Shown here one piece after another: positions 40,122 to 48,257 of a DNA stretch of 48,257 nt. Location: positions 1 to 48,257 of the forward strand of contig CAZXFI010000008.1 in NCBI GenBank assembly GCA_964640225.1, read 5' to 3'. Origin of the DNA: JAGLWW01 sp964640225. Its GTDB lineage: Archaea; Aenigmatarchaeota; Aenigmatarchaeia; PWEA01; JAGHBM01. Position 1 is the stretch's first letter, and each line of letters starts with the position of its first letter. The notes under the pieces were generated by a model that was not told where the DNA came from, searched no databases, and worked only from the letters and a program-made list of their open reading frames with translations. Position numbers and translations under genes: made by a program.

Positions 40122-40844
40122 TTAAGACCTCTCACTCCAAATCCGAACGTAATCAATTACCAAAGTACCAACACTTGTACCACTTGCCTTATCAAGAGAG
40201 AAATAAGGCTGCATAAGACTTTCAGCAGCAGTTAGGTTGGACATATCAAAAGTTGTCCCGCCTGCAACTTGATTCTCGTCAATATAGAATTTAACATCAC
40301 TAAGATCAGTGAAATCAATTCTAAATGTATACCACGTATCAACTTCCATGGTGATGCCAGTAGCAACATCATCATTATCATTCGTGGTATCATCACTTTC
40401 TGCAACAACATCAGCATCGCCTTGACAACGGAACCAAGCTGCGGCTGCTACAGTGTCTTTGTCTAGATTATGGTTATTAGCCATTCCCATAACTAGAGTT
40501 GTTCCAGAAGTTGGAAGGGCTGTAAGTTTAGCTCTGAACATCATTTGTAGATCCAGAGATACATCAAATTTCCTCTGGTCACCTTGATGCAAAACAGCAT
40601 CCTGAGCTTCACCTGTACTGTCTGTTGCTAGTTCAACTTGACCATTCTGTGCATTTCCCAAAAGTGCTACAGTAGCAGAACCAACAGTTACTGAACACCA
40701 TGGAATACCATGTTCTTCTGAACCATCAGCAGGAATTGCAACTTCGCCAGAAGCCCCGTAAAGGAAATCATCTTCCCATATAACAGGAGAAATTGGCGTG
40801 CACCCATCTACACGAATGGGGCCTGAGAAATGAGTCGTGCCCAT
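40122..40844 (-). CDS. LamG/concanavalin-like virion surface protein (240 aa)
   Basis: The product begins MGTTHFSGPIRV, a start seen in phage structural proteins, and has a jelly-roll pattern with WYTFRIDFTDLSDVKFYIDE and LVIDYVRIWSERS at the end, typical of LamG-like carbohydrate-binding folds. It probably decorates the capsid. It follows the major capsid gene directly. Confidence 0.7.
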   Translation of the reverse strand: MGTTHFSGPIRVDGCTPISPVIWEDDFLYGASGEVAIPADGSEEHGIPWCSVTVGSATVALLGNAQNGQVELATDSTGEAQDAVLHQGDQRKFDVSLDLQMMFRAKLTALPTSGTTLVMGMANNHNLDKDTVAAAAWFRCQGDADVVAESDDTTNDNDDVATGITMEVDTWYTFRIDFTDLSDVKFYIDENQVAGGTTFDMSNLTAAESLMQPYFSLDKASGTSVGTLVIDYVRIWSERS

Positions 40845-40882
40845 TTTTTATTACCTTTCCTTTCTATTCTCCTCATTTATCC

Positions 40883-41788
40883 TTAAGAAGCGTTGCTTCC
40901 AGCCCAACCTCGCCAATCAACGAACCAAACGAGGAAACGAGTAGTTGTCTTATACTTTGCCATGTCCGTATCAAAGTCGAAAGAATCCTCAAAATCAACA
41001 GGTCTACGGATAACAAAGTGAGCATCGTTGTAAGAAGAGTCAACAAGGAAGAAGGAAGTTGAGTTTGTGGTGAATCTTTTCACAACATGCTTAACATTGC
41101 TGATACGCTTCTTAATGGAATTCTCATTCCTATCTGCTGTGAATGGCTCCCAATCTCCACCAAAGATCTTCAAAGCTGAATCAATTTGGCTTGGATTGTA
41201 AATAACAGTGTCACTTGTTAGTTTAATTGGATCTCCGTTTTCATCCTTAATGTTCTCTTGGATATTCAAGAGAGCGTTGATTCCAGTTACAGAGAAACCA
41301 ACTGCTGGACTAACAGAGTTAGCAACTGTTGAGGTAGAGTTGATAAGTGTATGTGCAGTACTGCACAATGCCAAACCATCAATTCCTAGAAAAGTAGACC
41401 CGGAGAAAGCATCATCCAGCAATGCTGCACTTCTTTCCTCATAAGTCATATTCCCAGCATGAGCAAGCCATTTGGAAGCTTGGTTTGCTTTTCCATACTT
41501 ATCATCTTCTACTGTTCTACGAGTCAGTCCAAAACCAAGTGCAAACTCTTTGTCCACACCAACAACCTTAGGACCAAGGACTGGATCTTCGTAAATCACA
41601 CTTTCACCATCACCACGTTCATACAACCTACGCTGTCCGGTGATGATTGACGCCTCTATTTCTGGTCCATCCATCTTTCCCTTGTTGAGAAACAAAGTAT
41701 AGATAGGCTCATGTCTTGAGAAGTCATCGCGAAAATCTCTTCTCAGTCCTGACCGAAATAGGAGGTTGAAGTCGCCTTGTACGATCAT
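40883..41788 (-). CDS. Major capsid protein, Mu gpT-like
   Basis: The 301-residue product contains FGLTRRTVEDDKYG, GIDGLALCSTAHTL (136-149) and YNPSQIDSALKIF, matching the Mu gpT-like major head subunit family. A C-terminal FLVWFVDWRGWAG fits the peripheral region. Neighbours (scaffold, decoration, portal) support the call. It has the HK97-type fold by family. Confidence 0.85.
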   Translation of the reverse strand: MIVQGDFNLLFRSGLRRDFRDDFSRHEPIYTLFLNKGKMDGPEIEASIITGQRRLYERGDGESVIYEDPVLGPKVVGVDKEFALGFGLTRRTVEDDKYGKANQASKWLAHAGNMTYEERSAALLDDAFSGSTFLGIDGLALCSTAHTLINSTSTVANSVSPAVGFSVTGINALLNIQENIKDENGDPIKLTSDTVIYNPSQIDSALKIFGGDWEPFTADRNENSIKKRISNVKHVVKRFTTNSTSFFLVDSSYNDAHFVIRRPVDFEDSFDFDTDMAKYKTTTRFLVWFVDWRGWAGSNAS

Positions 41789-41807
41789 TTTATTCTAATC
41801 TCCTATT

Positions 41808-42287
41808 CTAAAGCTCGTAAACTGCTGGCAAGAATGTGAAGAAGACCAAGTCCTCATCCAAGTCAACATCAACACACATGACTGTTACAGTACCTTCTTC
41901 TGTAAAGTCAACTGTCCACACATTGCTTGAAACTGCAAGACCATAGTCAACGCCAATGTTAGTAAGTGCAGGATCAGAAGATCCCTCACCACTAAACGTT
42001 GTAGTTGTAACTGCAAGTGCAATTGAGGCTTCTGATACTCTTCCAGTCGTTGCTTCTACTTGAGAAGTATGCCCGATTTCAAAACCTGGCTTTCTTCCTG
42101 CTCCCTCAAGAGCAACACCAACAACTCCCTGAGGATTAGCAGAACAAACTTCAATTGTACCAGCACCGCCAGCGTTCAACTTTACTACTTCACCCTTCAA
42201 GAAAGACTCTCCGGATGTATATTCCATTGAACGAGCAAGAGGTGCACCTCCGCCTGTCCATCTGGCTGGTTGGAAAATTTTACTCAC
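41808..42287 (-). CDS. Capsid decoration/stabilisation-like protein (159 aa)
   Basis: The sequence is Gly/Ala/Thr/Val-rich and beta-like (FLKGEVVKLNAGGAGTIEVC; GVVGVALEGAGRKPGFEIG). This is typical of capsid cement or decoration proteins encoded between scaffold and major capsid genes. AGGAGG-like sequence precedes the ATG. No named family is recognised. Confidence 0.65.
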   Translation of the reverse strand: MSKIFQPARWTGGGAPLARSMEYTSGESFLKGEVVKLNAGGAGTIEVCSANPQGVVGVALEGAGRKPGFEIGHTSQVEATTGRVSEASIALAVTTTTFSGEGSSDPALTNIGVDYGLAVSSNVWTVDFTEEGTVTVMCVDVDLDEDLVFFTFLPAVYEL

Positions 42288-42308
42288 TTTTTTAACCTCC
42301 TAAGAAAA

Positions 42309-42920
42309 TTAACTTCCCTGTAGTGCTGCTTCGATTTCTGCCTTCTTGACTTTACTAGCTTTGCCCTCGTCAATAACTGGTAACTCTGGTGTTTTAGATT
42401 TTATTGATTTCTCAAACTGTTGCTCTTCAGACTGTCCTTTTTTAGTCCCATGGATTCTGTCAAACATTTCTTGCTTGACTTCATTGATTAATTCATAATT
42501 TTCCCTGGGTGTAGTCATGAAGACAACATCACCAACGTAAGAAGCAGAATCACCTTTCGAGTGCGTCCTTCTATCTTTTGCATACTCGGTATCTATCTTA
42601 TAACCGAGAGTTTCCATTCTGTATATTTCCACTTGATCATCCCTAACCCACTCACCATGAAGATTAGAAGGAAGAGTTTCTACGTGCAGAGCAGTAGCTA
42701 CAACTCCTCTTTCCAAAACAGAAGCAAGTTGTTCCTTTCTTGCCCTACGATGCTCATGGTAAATCCACTCTTTCTCTTCATCGTCCAAGCGTTTCCAATC
42801 TTCCATTGGATAATCAAAAGGACGAGAAACAACTTCGCTTAGAGCTTTATTTCCTCTTCCTTTAATCTTACCGGCTTTTCCTTCTTCTATTACTTGAATC
42901 TTGGATCTCTCTTCAGACAT
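42309..42920 (-). CDS. Head morphogenesis-associated protein (203 aa)
   Basis: ATG 42920 follows GGAG, just past the scaffold stop. The product is highly charged and helical (DEEKEWIYHEHRRARKEQL) with low hydrophobicity. N- and C-terminal segments share a weak motif (VIEEGKAGKIK and VIDEGKASKVK). Position suggests a head assembly role; no family is recognised. Confidence 0.65.
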   Translation of the reverse strand: MSEERSKIQVIEEGKAGKIKGRGNKALSEVVSRPFDYPMEDWKRLDDEEKEWIYHEHRRARKEQLASVLERGVVATALHVETLPSNLHGEWVRDDQVEIYRMETLGYKIDTEYAKDRRTHSKGDSASYVGDVVFMTTPRENYELINEVKQEMFDRIHGTKKGQSEEQQFEKSIKSKTPELPVIDEGKASKVKKAEIEAALQGS

Positions 42921-42921
42921 T

Positions 42922-43869
42922 TTAATTCTCCTTTTTCCTTTCGCTAGGCAATACCATGCTTGTAACACTTGCAGAATCTACATTGTCACGAGCATAGATG
43001 TAATCCTCTGGTGTCATATTAAGTTCCCTACAGAGTCTTCTTTCATTCTCTGTAAGGTCTGATTCAGTTACTTTAACTTCCTTCTGCCTAGGTCGTTTAG
43101 GAGAAGTTGGTCTAATGTAAGAAGGGGATGCCATAGGATCATCACTTTCAAATTCAGAGTTTGTAGTTCTTCCTTTATTCTTAATTCCTCTTCTCTGACC
43201 ACCACCACCACCACCGTCGTCATCATCGTCTAAATCAACATCAATATCTCCCATAGCTATCGCACCACGAATTCCAATGATAGCTGCTCGAAGATTTTCA
43301 TAATTCCTCTCTACACCTTGCTTCTTCAAAAGCATATCAACGTATGGACCTGCCTTCTGAAGAACCTTCAAATACATTGGGTTTTCATTTCCCAATCTCT
43401 CTTCAAGTCCAGCACTCTCACTCTTCTTAATGAAAGAATCAATCTTATCAACAAGAGGACTGACTGTTTCCTTCAACTTAGCATCAATCCTAGTATCAAA
43501 TGCTTGAGTCGGACTCTTCCAAAACTGCTCATCCTGTTCTTTCCTTGAAGGTGGAGGATTTTCAATATTCTTCAATCTCCCACCCATTTCCTCCATCATC
43601 TTATTCTGTCTCTCAATCATTTCTCTTTGTTCTTGAATGACAGACATGAATGCTACATTTGCTTCTTGTCCTTTGTCTTTTCTTGCTTCCTTCTCTCCTT
43701 CTCCTTCTCCTTCTCCTTCTCCTTCTCCTTTAATAAACTGATCCTTCTCCTCTTCTTTCAAGATCTCCAACGTATCCATCTCCCCCTCCTGTTCCCGGGA
43801 AGATAGTGTGTTCGGATCTTCCTCTTCCAAAAGAGGGTTTCCCTGATCGTCCAATAGTCTTGCTGGCAT
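42922..43869 (-). CDS. Scaffolding-like protein (315 aa)
   Basis: ATG 43869 (MPARLLDDQG) gives 315 residues, acidic and helical, with a coiled-coil (MSVIQEQREMIERQNKMMEE) and an EGEGEGEGEGE repeat made by a GGAGAA microsatellite near 43702-43737. An Asp/Gly-rich linker lies near residue 215. Charged coiled-coil proteins between portal and capsid genes are usually scaffolds. It overlaps the small gene at 43730-44122. Confidence 0.75.
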   Translation of the reverse strand: MPARLLDDQGNPLLEEEDPNTLSSREQEGEMDTLEILKEEEKDQFIKGEGEGEGEGEGEKEARKDKGQEANVAFMSVIQEQREMIERQNKMMEEMGGRLKNIENPPPSRKEQDEQFWKSPTQAFDTRIDAKLKETVSPLVDKIDSFIKKSESAGLEERLGNENPMYLKVLQKAGPYVDMLLKKQGVERNYENLRAAIIGIRGAIAMGDIDVDLDDDDDGGGGGGQRRGIKNKGRTTNSEFESDDPMASPSYIRPTSPKRPRQKEVKVTESDLTENERRLCRELNMTPEDYIYARDNVDSASVTSMVLPSERKKEN

Positions 43870-44122
43870 TATCACTGTCTCCTATTAAGTTAGAATAAAT
43901 TGAATCTAATTCTGCGTCGATTAATCTTAGTCCAGTTAAGATTCCTTTCTTTTCCTTAAAGTCATCCCAAGTTTTGGAAGAAAAAAGATTAACTCCCTGT
44001 TCCAAGGACTTCAATAATTTTCTGAAGGGCTGCCATCCCCTGTGTTTCGTCAGCTCCACCAGCCCGTTGATTTCCTCCGGAGACAGCACCTCTTGAAGAT
44101 CCTTGCGATAAGGCGTTTCCAA
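43730..44122 (-). CDS. Small head protein (130 aa), overlapping both neighbours
   Basis: The core SPEEINGLVELTKHRGWQPF then GILTGLRLIDAELDSI resembles small proteins found between portal and scaffold genes in many phages. The reading frame overlaps the portal end by 134 bases and the scaffold start by 140 bases, unusual for this compact genome. A later start or an earlier functional end is possible. It covers the otherwise empty stretch 43870-43988. Confidence 0.5.
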   Translation of the reverse strand: METPYRKDLQEVLSPEEINGLVELTKHRGWQPFRKLLKSLEQGVNLFSSKTWDDFKEKKGILTGLRLIDAELDSIYSNLIGDSDNASKTIGRSGKPSFGRGRSEHTIFPGTGGGDGYVGDLERRGEGSVY

Positions 44123-45947
44123 TGTTTCCTCCTTGTTGATCCTGTCCTTGATTTAATATAGCTTCTAATTCACTTAATACAATCCTATCAATGTTTCTTC
44201 TATCATAAGTCTCAAGAATCTGCCTCATAGCTTCAGTCCCAGCTACAAGAGCTTTCTGTCCAATATAAGTAGATAGTTGTTGATCTCCTAACATCTGAGC
44301 AATTTGAAGTGAACCTGTGAAGTATTGTTGAAGCAATCCGGCAATTTGAGTCCAGTCATTTCTTGAAGACAAACGATTCTCAGACTGTCCAACTAATCCA
44401 ATCTTAAACACAAGCCCGCTTCTAATCTGTTCTATCGGATAACTCAGTAAGTGAAGCACTAACTCTCCACCATCAACTATTGTGAAGTAATCCAGACTCT
44501 GAGTACCAAACTGCTTAATGTTCACAGCAGTGTCCATAATTAGTTCATCAATTAAAATCTTTAAGTTAGAATACGTGAAGTCGTGTTTCTTATTTCCTTC
44601 TTGAATTCTAGCCAAATCTCCTGTAGCAGTTCCAGGAGTTCCAACAGATGGCATTCCTAAAGTCATCTCATTAACACCAGAATGTTGCTGGTGATATAAA
44701 ACAGCAGCTTGTTCATTACCAAAGGAGGATGAATAAACCTCTCCCATTTGAAAAGATTCAATATGATCCATATCATCCAAGAACCACATCTTACCAGGAA
44801 ATACAGGTTCCTTAGGACCATAACCACTAAGTCTGTGAACCTTGAACATTCTCATATTAGCTAGTGTTGCATTATCTAACCTTTGCCTGTGCATAGTAGT
44901 TATTTCTTGCTGAAATGGTTTGGCTTGTTTGCAAATTCCAATCCCATTCCATCTATGCTCTAAGGGAATGTAAGGTCCAGTTCTGTAAGGACGTGATAAG
45001 TCTTTGTTGTAATTATATCTAGCACCCATCACAGTTCTGGATTCAGGATGATAGAATACTTGTAGCTCCTTCATTCTTGGAGCTAAATTTACATGCTCAA
45101 AACCTTCAGGTGCTTTTGAATCAATGTCCCAAGCAAGCCATATCTCCACAAAGTCTATTCTACTTGGGAAGATTGGATCTCTGTTTTCTAATTCTTCTTG
45201 GTTTGAAGTTGCACGTTGTCCTTCTCCTGAAGGTTCATTTAAGTTAGTCCTAATAACCCACGCTTCTAACTCTTTCATAGTGTCTTCGTAGAATAACGTA
45301 CTATCTACAGCAGTTTGAACTTCAAACGGACTCCAAGAATGTTCTTCTCCACACCAAAGTGCTGTTTGTGGATCTTGATCTGAGAATCTCATTAAAAACC
45401 TAGAGCCAGCAACAGCATCAAGAGTTGGAGCACTCTTTTTTACTACGTCAATTTCTTGTTCTTCATCTCCAAGAGTCATTACAGCAGTTTTAACGACTTT
45501 CTCATAACCACTTTTACCTATCCCTGTCCCAAACTTCTCTTGTTCTGTAGCAATATCATTGATTGCTTTCCTAGTCTTCATCACGTTAGGACCAAGCATG
45601 TAATCCATGAAGCGTTCAAAAGCAACGCCAGATTCTCTTGGACAATCCTTAGCCTTAACTTCTACTGTGGTTAACTGATTTATCCCATATATCTTAGTCA
45701 TCGTACGGGCGTGAACTGCTTCAAAAGTAATAGCAGTCAAAGGTACTATTAAGTTTGAAGCGCCCTTAAAAGGAAAAGTCCTAGTTGTAACAGAAGGCTT
45801 TGCCCAATAGTCAGTTTGAAATTGGATAATATCATCCAGGTAATCCTGTCTCTCAGCTCGATGATTTTGTAACTCTTCATCGAGAAAGTTAGCAAGATCA
45901 TCCTTTGTATCATTATCTAACTTTAACAATCTTGGATAGTCAGCCAT
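43989..45947 (-). CDS. Portal protein (652 aa)
   Basis: ATG 45947 (MADYPRLLKLD) is preferred over a longer frame. NLIVPLTAITFEAVHARTMT near residue 62 and a long helical C-terminus (AGLLQQYFTGSLQIAQMLGD) match portal proteins of podoviruses. It forms the dodecameric DNA channel of the head. Gene order TerL, fibre, holin-like, portal, scaffold, capsid is consistent. Confidence 0.85.
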   Translation of the reverse strand: MADYPRLLKLDNDTKDDLANFLDEELQNHRAERQDYLDDIIQFQTDYWAKPSVTTRTFPFKGASNLIVPLTAITFEAVHARTMTKIYGINQLTTVEVKAKDCPRESGVAFERFMDYMLGPNVMKTRKAINDIATEQEKFGTGIGKSGYEKVVKTAVMTLGDEEQEIDVVKKSAPTLDAVAGSRFLMRFSDQDPQTALWCGEEHSWSPFEVQTAVDSTLFYEDTMKELEAWVIRTNLNEPSGEGQRATSNQEELENRDPIFPSRIDFVEIWLAWDIDSKAPEGFEHVNLAPRMKELQVFYHPESRTVMGARYNYNKDLSRPYRTGPYIPLEHRWNGIGICKQAKPFQQEITTMHRQRLDNATLANMRMFKVHRLSGYGPKEPVFPGKMWFLDDMDHIESFQMGEVYSSSFGNEQAAVLYHQQHSGVNEMTLGMPSVGTPGTATGDLARIQEGNKKHDFTYSNLKILIDELIMDTAVNIKQFGTQSLDYFTIVDGGELVLHLLSYPIEQIRSGLVFKIGLVGQSENRLSSRNDWTQIAGLLQQYFTGSLQIAQMLGDQQLSTYIGQKALVAGTEAMRQILETYDRRNIDRIVLSELEAILNQGQDQQGGNIGNALSQGSSRGAVSGGNQRAGGADETQGMAALQKIIEVLGTGS

Positions 45948-46413
45948 CTTTATTTTTCTTCTTTGCAAAGTTCTTAGCAAAATCCTTAACGACGCTTGCA
46001 GCTCCAGTTCGTAACAAGACTCTATCACCAAACCAGAAAGCTAGGACTATAAACAACATGGTCTTTAGAGTAACTTGAACTTCTCTGATAATAGAAAGCT
46101 GTAACTCATTGGTAATAGTTGTGATGTTATTGAATAACCACCAAGAGAAAATGAAGAAAGCAATGACAGTGGCTATGGTTATTGTTGGTCTTACTAAACT
46201 TCTAACCACTTGTACGAACTTCGGCATGTCCTTAGCTTCACCAGTGTGTTTTAGAACAAACTCATTAAACTGGTCTTCCTTAGACATGATTGTTTCTTCA
46301 AATACCTTTTCAGCTTCCTTTAACTCTTCCTCAGACATCTTCTCTCTAGGGAGAACTCTCCTTAACGCATCTTTTCCAATGTCTAGTAACTCACCAAGAA
46401 AAGGTATTGGCAT
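45940..46413 (-). CDS. Holin-like protein, GTA-type 3-TM family candidate (157 aa)
   Basis: RSLVRPTITIATVIAFFIFS and LKTMLFIVLAFWFGDRVLLR resemble the GTA_holin_3TM family, whose members have RS-LVRP and FWFGDR motifs. Two clear TM segments are seen. The helical N-terminus is charged. It probably controls lysis timing. It overlaps the portal start by eight bases. Confidence 0.7.
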   Translation of the reverse strand: MPIPFLGELLDIGKDALRRVLPREKMSEEELKEAEKVFEETIMSKEDQFNEFVLKHTGEAKDMPKFVQVVRSLVRPTITIATVIAFFIFSWWLFNNITTITNELQLSIIREVQVTLKTMLFIVLAFWFGDRVLLRTGAASVVKDFAKNFAKKKNKDG

Positions 46414-46793
46414 TAGGCTTTCTCTTCTCCCTTTACTTCACTCTCTTCACTTTCTTCACTTTCTTCCAACAAAGTCCAAACAAAGCCTGTTATGTAAGTT
46501 CCATAGGCTTTATTAACTAACTCTTTCACTAACTCAAAGTCCTTACTACGAAGATAAAACTTGTCTTCAGTGTTTTGAATTTGTAATCCTAAATTGAATC
46601 TGCGTAGTTTTTCCTCTCCATTAATCTTACCTCGCTCATCCTCAAACTCTCCCATAATGGCATTAACTAACACCTTTCTGAGAGTTATATCAACAACTTC
46701 AACTTTCCTTTCTTGTCCTACAAAACGAACTTTCTGTTCTTTGAGAGGTTCACCCTCAATATCTCTAATCTCAGTCTCTAAATTTAATTGCAT
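46413..46793 (-). CDS. Conserved small phage protein (126 aa)
   Basis: The middle (TLRKVLVNAIMGEFEDERGK; LVKELVNKAYGTYITGFVW) has the pattern of a widespread phage protein encoded near holins. The function is not known to me. The C-terminus EESEESEESE comes from a 9-bp DNA repeat (46437-46460). Confidence 0.6.
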   Translation of the reverse strand: MQLNLETEIRDIEGEPLKEQKVRFVGQERKVEVVDITLRKVLVNAIMGEFEDERGKINGEEKLRRFNLGLQIQNTEDKFYLRSKDFELVKELVNKAYGTYITGFVWTLLEESEESEESEVKGEEKA

Positions 46794-46811
46794 TAGACTT
46801 TCCTTTATTCT

Positions 46812-47159
46812 TTAGCTCTTACGAGGTAGAATAGGCTTTACAAATCTTACCCAAAGTTCTCTCATAATGATTGCTATAACTGTAACTACTGGAGCTTCTG
46901 CAATAATCTCTGCTGAAGGTACACCAGCACCTGTAGCCATTTCACCCTGAATTGATAACAGTATAGCACTGATTATAGCTACAACAACAGGTTGGAATGG
47001 TTTAATGAATTTCACAATGGCAATATCTGCTTGTTGAAACTTATCAATCAACGCCTGTACACTTTGATCTTTTACTCTCAACAGCCACTTCAACCCACCC
47101 ATAATTAGAGCTGAGATTGCAGCAGTGATCCAAGTAGATAGTTCTAGCAACATTTCCAT
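46812..47159 (-). CDS. Membrane protein with 2-3 TM segments, holin-like (115 aa)
   Basis: Hydrophobic stretches at about residues 9-27 (TWITAAISALIMGGLKWLL), 55-72 (PVVVAIISAILLSIQ) and 85-104 (AEAPVVTVIAIIMREL) fit two or three TM helices. It ends with a basic tail KPILPRKS. It lies between the fibre gene and the other holin-like gene. Likely a lysis or membrane factor. Confidence 0.65.
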   Translation of the reverse strand: MEMLLELSTWITAAISALIMGGLKWLLRVKDQSVQALIDKFQQADIAIVKFIKPFQPVVVAIISAILLSIQGEMATGAGVPSAEIIAEAPVVTVIAIIMRELWVRFVKPILPRKS

Positions 47160-47169
47160 GATTCTACTC

Positions 47170-48257
47170 CTAGTTTAAGTTTTCATTAACTTCTCGTCTG
47201 AACATTTCAATTTCAAGCTTCAACTTCTCATTTTCTTTTTCCAACTCTTCAATACGCTGTTCATGATTGAAGAGGTACGTTGTATGGAGCTCAGTTGCTT
47301 CCCACAGTCCGTTTGTAATCTTTCCAAGGGATCGTTCCTGTTCCCAATCATCCCTTGAAGGCATCATTGGAAGTCTGAAGTTTTCTCTGGTGAATTGTTC
47401 CAGATCTGTGATGCTCATAATCTCATAACCTGGACGATCCAATGGACTTAAGCCCCAATGTGTTTCAAACACAAAGTCTGATAAGAGGGAATTATCATCA
47501 TAGACTGCTTCTGCATTTATAGTTCCGGAACCCTTATTTCCTCCTGTCGGTGAGCCGACTACTATACCGTAACTTCCTACTGTTATGTCTCCCTCGAATT
47601 CAGTATCTCCAGTAATAAGAACGGTTCCATCAACTTCTAGTGTTGATCCAGGAGTTGTTGTTCCTATTCCTACATTACCTAGATAATCTATTCTCATTGC
47701 TTCAGAAACAGATCCTATACTACCTGTCCCAAATGATAATTCATATCGCCTTCTACCACCGGAATCAGTCGTAGTCTTGATATAAGTTGCATCTTCTGCT
47801 GTGACTACTCCTGATACTGTGTTCTTTGTTATGATTTGGGATACATCATCTCCCCCTGAACCAGTTTGGCCATCTAATGAAACCGTAGCCATTTCTGCAT
47901 TGACTCTGTGGGATACTTCTAATTGTTCAGAAGGATCTGTTGTTCCTATTCCTACATAGCCCGAACTGTCTATCACTAAATCTGCCGATGCTAGATCTAA
48001 AGAAGCCCCTTGTCCTAGATATGTTTTCGAGTCTTCAACACCTAGAACACCGACAGTATCATCATCAGCCAACCTAATGTTTGCTCTGTTGTTTGTAGAG
48101 ACAAACCAGGCTAAGGTGTTTGCACTATTTTCTACTGAAAGAGGGACAGAAGGATCATCATCACCTATTCCTACATAACCACTGTCATTTATAACAAGAT
48201 CGTTCTCACTTGCATTATCACCCCTATATACTCTGAACTGAGGGACATTAAACCAAG
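47170..48257 (-). CDS. Tail fibre protein, C-terminal part (continues from 1)
   Basis: It is open to the window edge and in frame with the gene at 1-1132. It contains repeats of the type SGYVGIG followed by TTDPSEQLEV and NVGIGTTTPGSTLEV, common in phage fibres. The C-terminus, ending VFETHWGLSPLDR, MSITDLEQFTRENF, LPMMPS and a coiled-coil (FNHEQRIEELEKENEKLKLE), resembles the chaperone-like end of many tail fibres. The SDxxLK/S74 catalytic segment is not seen. Confidence 0.85.
   Translation of the reverse strand, partial: WFNVPQFRVYRGDNASENDLVINDSGYVGIGDDDPSVPLSVENSANTLAWFVSTNNRANIRLADDDTVGVLGVEDSKTYLGQGASLDLASADLVIDSSGYVGIGTTDPSEQLEVSHRVNAEMATVSLDGQTGSGGDDVSQIITKNTVSGVVTAEDATYIKTTTDSGGRRRYELSFGTGSIGSVSEAMRIDYLGNVGIGTTTPGSTLEVDGTVLITGDTEFEGDITVGSYGIVVGSPTGGNKGSGTINAEAVYDDNSLLSDFVFETHWGLSPLDRPGYEIMSITDLEQFTRENFRLPMMPSRDDWEQERSLGKITNGLWEATELHTTYLFNHEQRIEELEKENEKLKLEIEMFRREVNENLN

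Noticed and set aside
47170..48257. Peptidase S74 autoprocessing domain at fibre C-terminus
   Set aside because: The general layout is similar, but the SDxxLK-type catalytic segment is absent.
1..48257. Temperate phage or prophage
   Set aside because: No integrase, excisionase, CI/Cro pair, attachment site or flanking host genes are visible.

Overview
The window looks like one essentially complete genome of a tailed double-stranded DNA bacteriophage with a short (podovirus-like) tail, recovered as a scaffold with four 100-N gaps. Evidence for a phage is direct: large and small terminase, portal, scaffold-like and gpT-like major capsid proteins, a head-tail adaptor, a nozzle-like protein, a 1543-residue ejection-type protein and a tail fibre. 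I see no tape measure, sheath or baseplate gene. Shine-Dalgarno sites (GGAGG/GGAG) and sigma70-like promoters point to a bacterial host, but I cannot say which. I see no integrase, excisionase or CI-like repressor, so a lytic lifestyle is likely. The tail-fibre gene runs off position 1 and re-enters in the same frame at position 48257, so the sequence is a circle (or circular permutation) opened inside that gene.

Layout. There are two long transcription blocks. The late block is on the minus strand. It starts near 4.5 kb and runs leftwards through a small virion-like protein, a basic peptide, a DUF5664 nucleotide diphosphohydrolase, TerS, TerL, a one-TM protein and the tail fibre. It then crosses the window ends and continues from 47.2 kb down to 28.0 kb through holin-like membrane proteins, portal, scaffold, capsid, adaptor, fibre/nozzle genes, a GNAT protein and the ejection proteins. 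The early/replication block is on the plus strand, about 5.5 to 28.0 kb, and converges with the late block at 27.98 kb. Neighbouring genes often overlap by TAATG, ATGA or ATGAATAA, suggesting translational coupling.

The divergent region 4.5-5.5 kb has no gene. It holds four successive families of short repeats and is the best candidate for origin and control sequences. The following 5.5-9.2 kb holds small genes of unknown function, two tRNA-like RNA elements, a terminator, a large imperfect inverted repeat and a SprT-like metalloprotease. A block around 5.3-6.5 kb is clearly richer in CpG than its surroundings. Replication and recombination genes then follow: an SNF2-type helicase, a Fe-S PD-(D/E)XK nuclease, a Sak4-like ATPase, a possible ssDNA-binding protein, a family A DNA polymerase split over two genes (UDG-like plus 3'-5' exonuclease, then palm), and a DUF3987-type ATPase. 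Between them are many small accessory genes: an Acb2/Tad1-like candidate anti-defence protein, two pairs of tandem paralogues, tiny membrane proteins, an M15 endolysin and a GroES-like co-chaperonin.

Most striking signals: three tRNA-like elements with paired acceptor stems and normal T arms but no canonical anticodon arm; the split polymerase; the Acb2/Tad1-like gene; the repeat arrays at 4.65-5.3 kb; and the purine-rich in-frame microsatellites at gene ends throughout the early block. All functional calls rest on motif recognition by eye; no database search was run.
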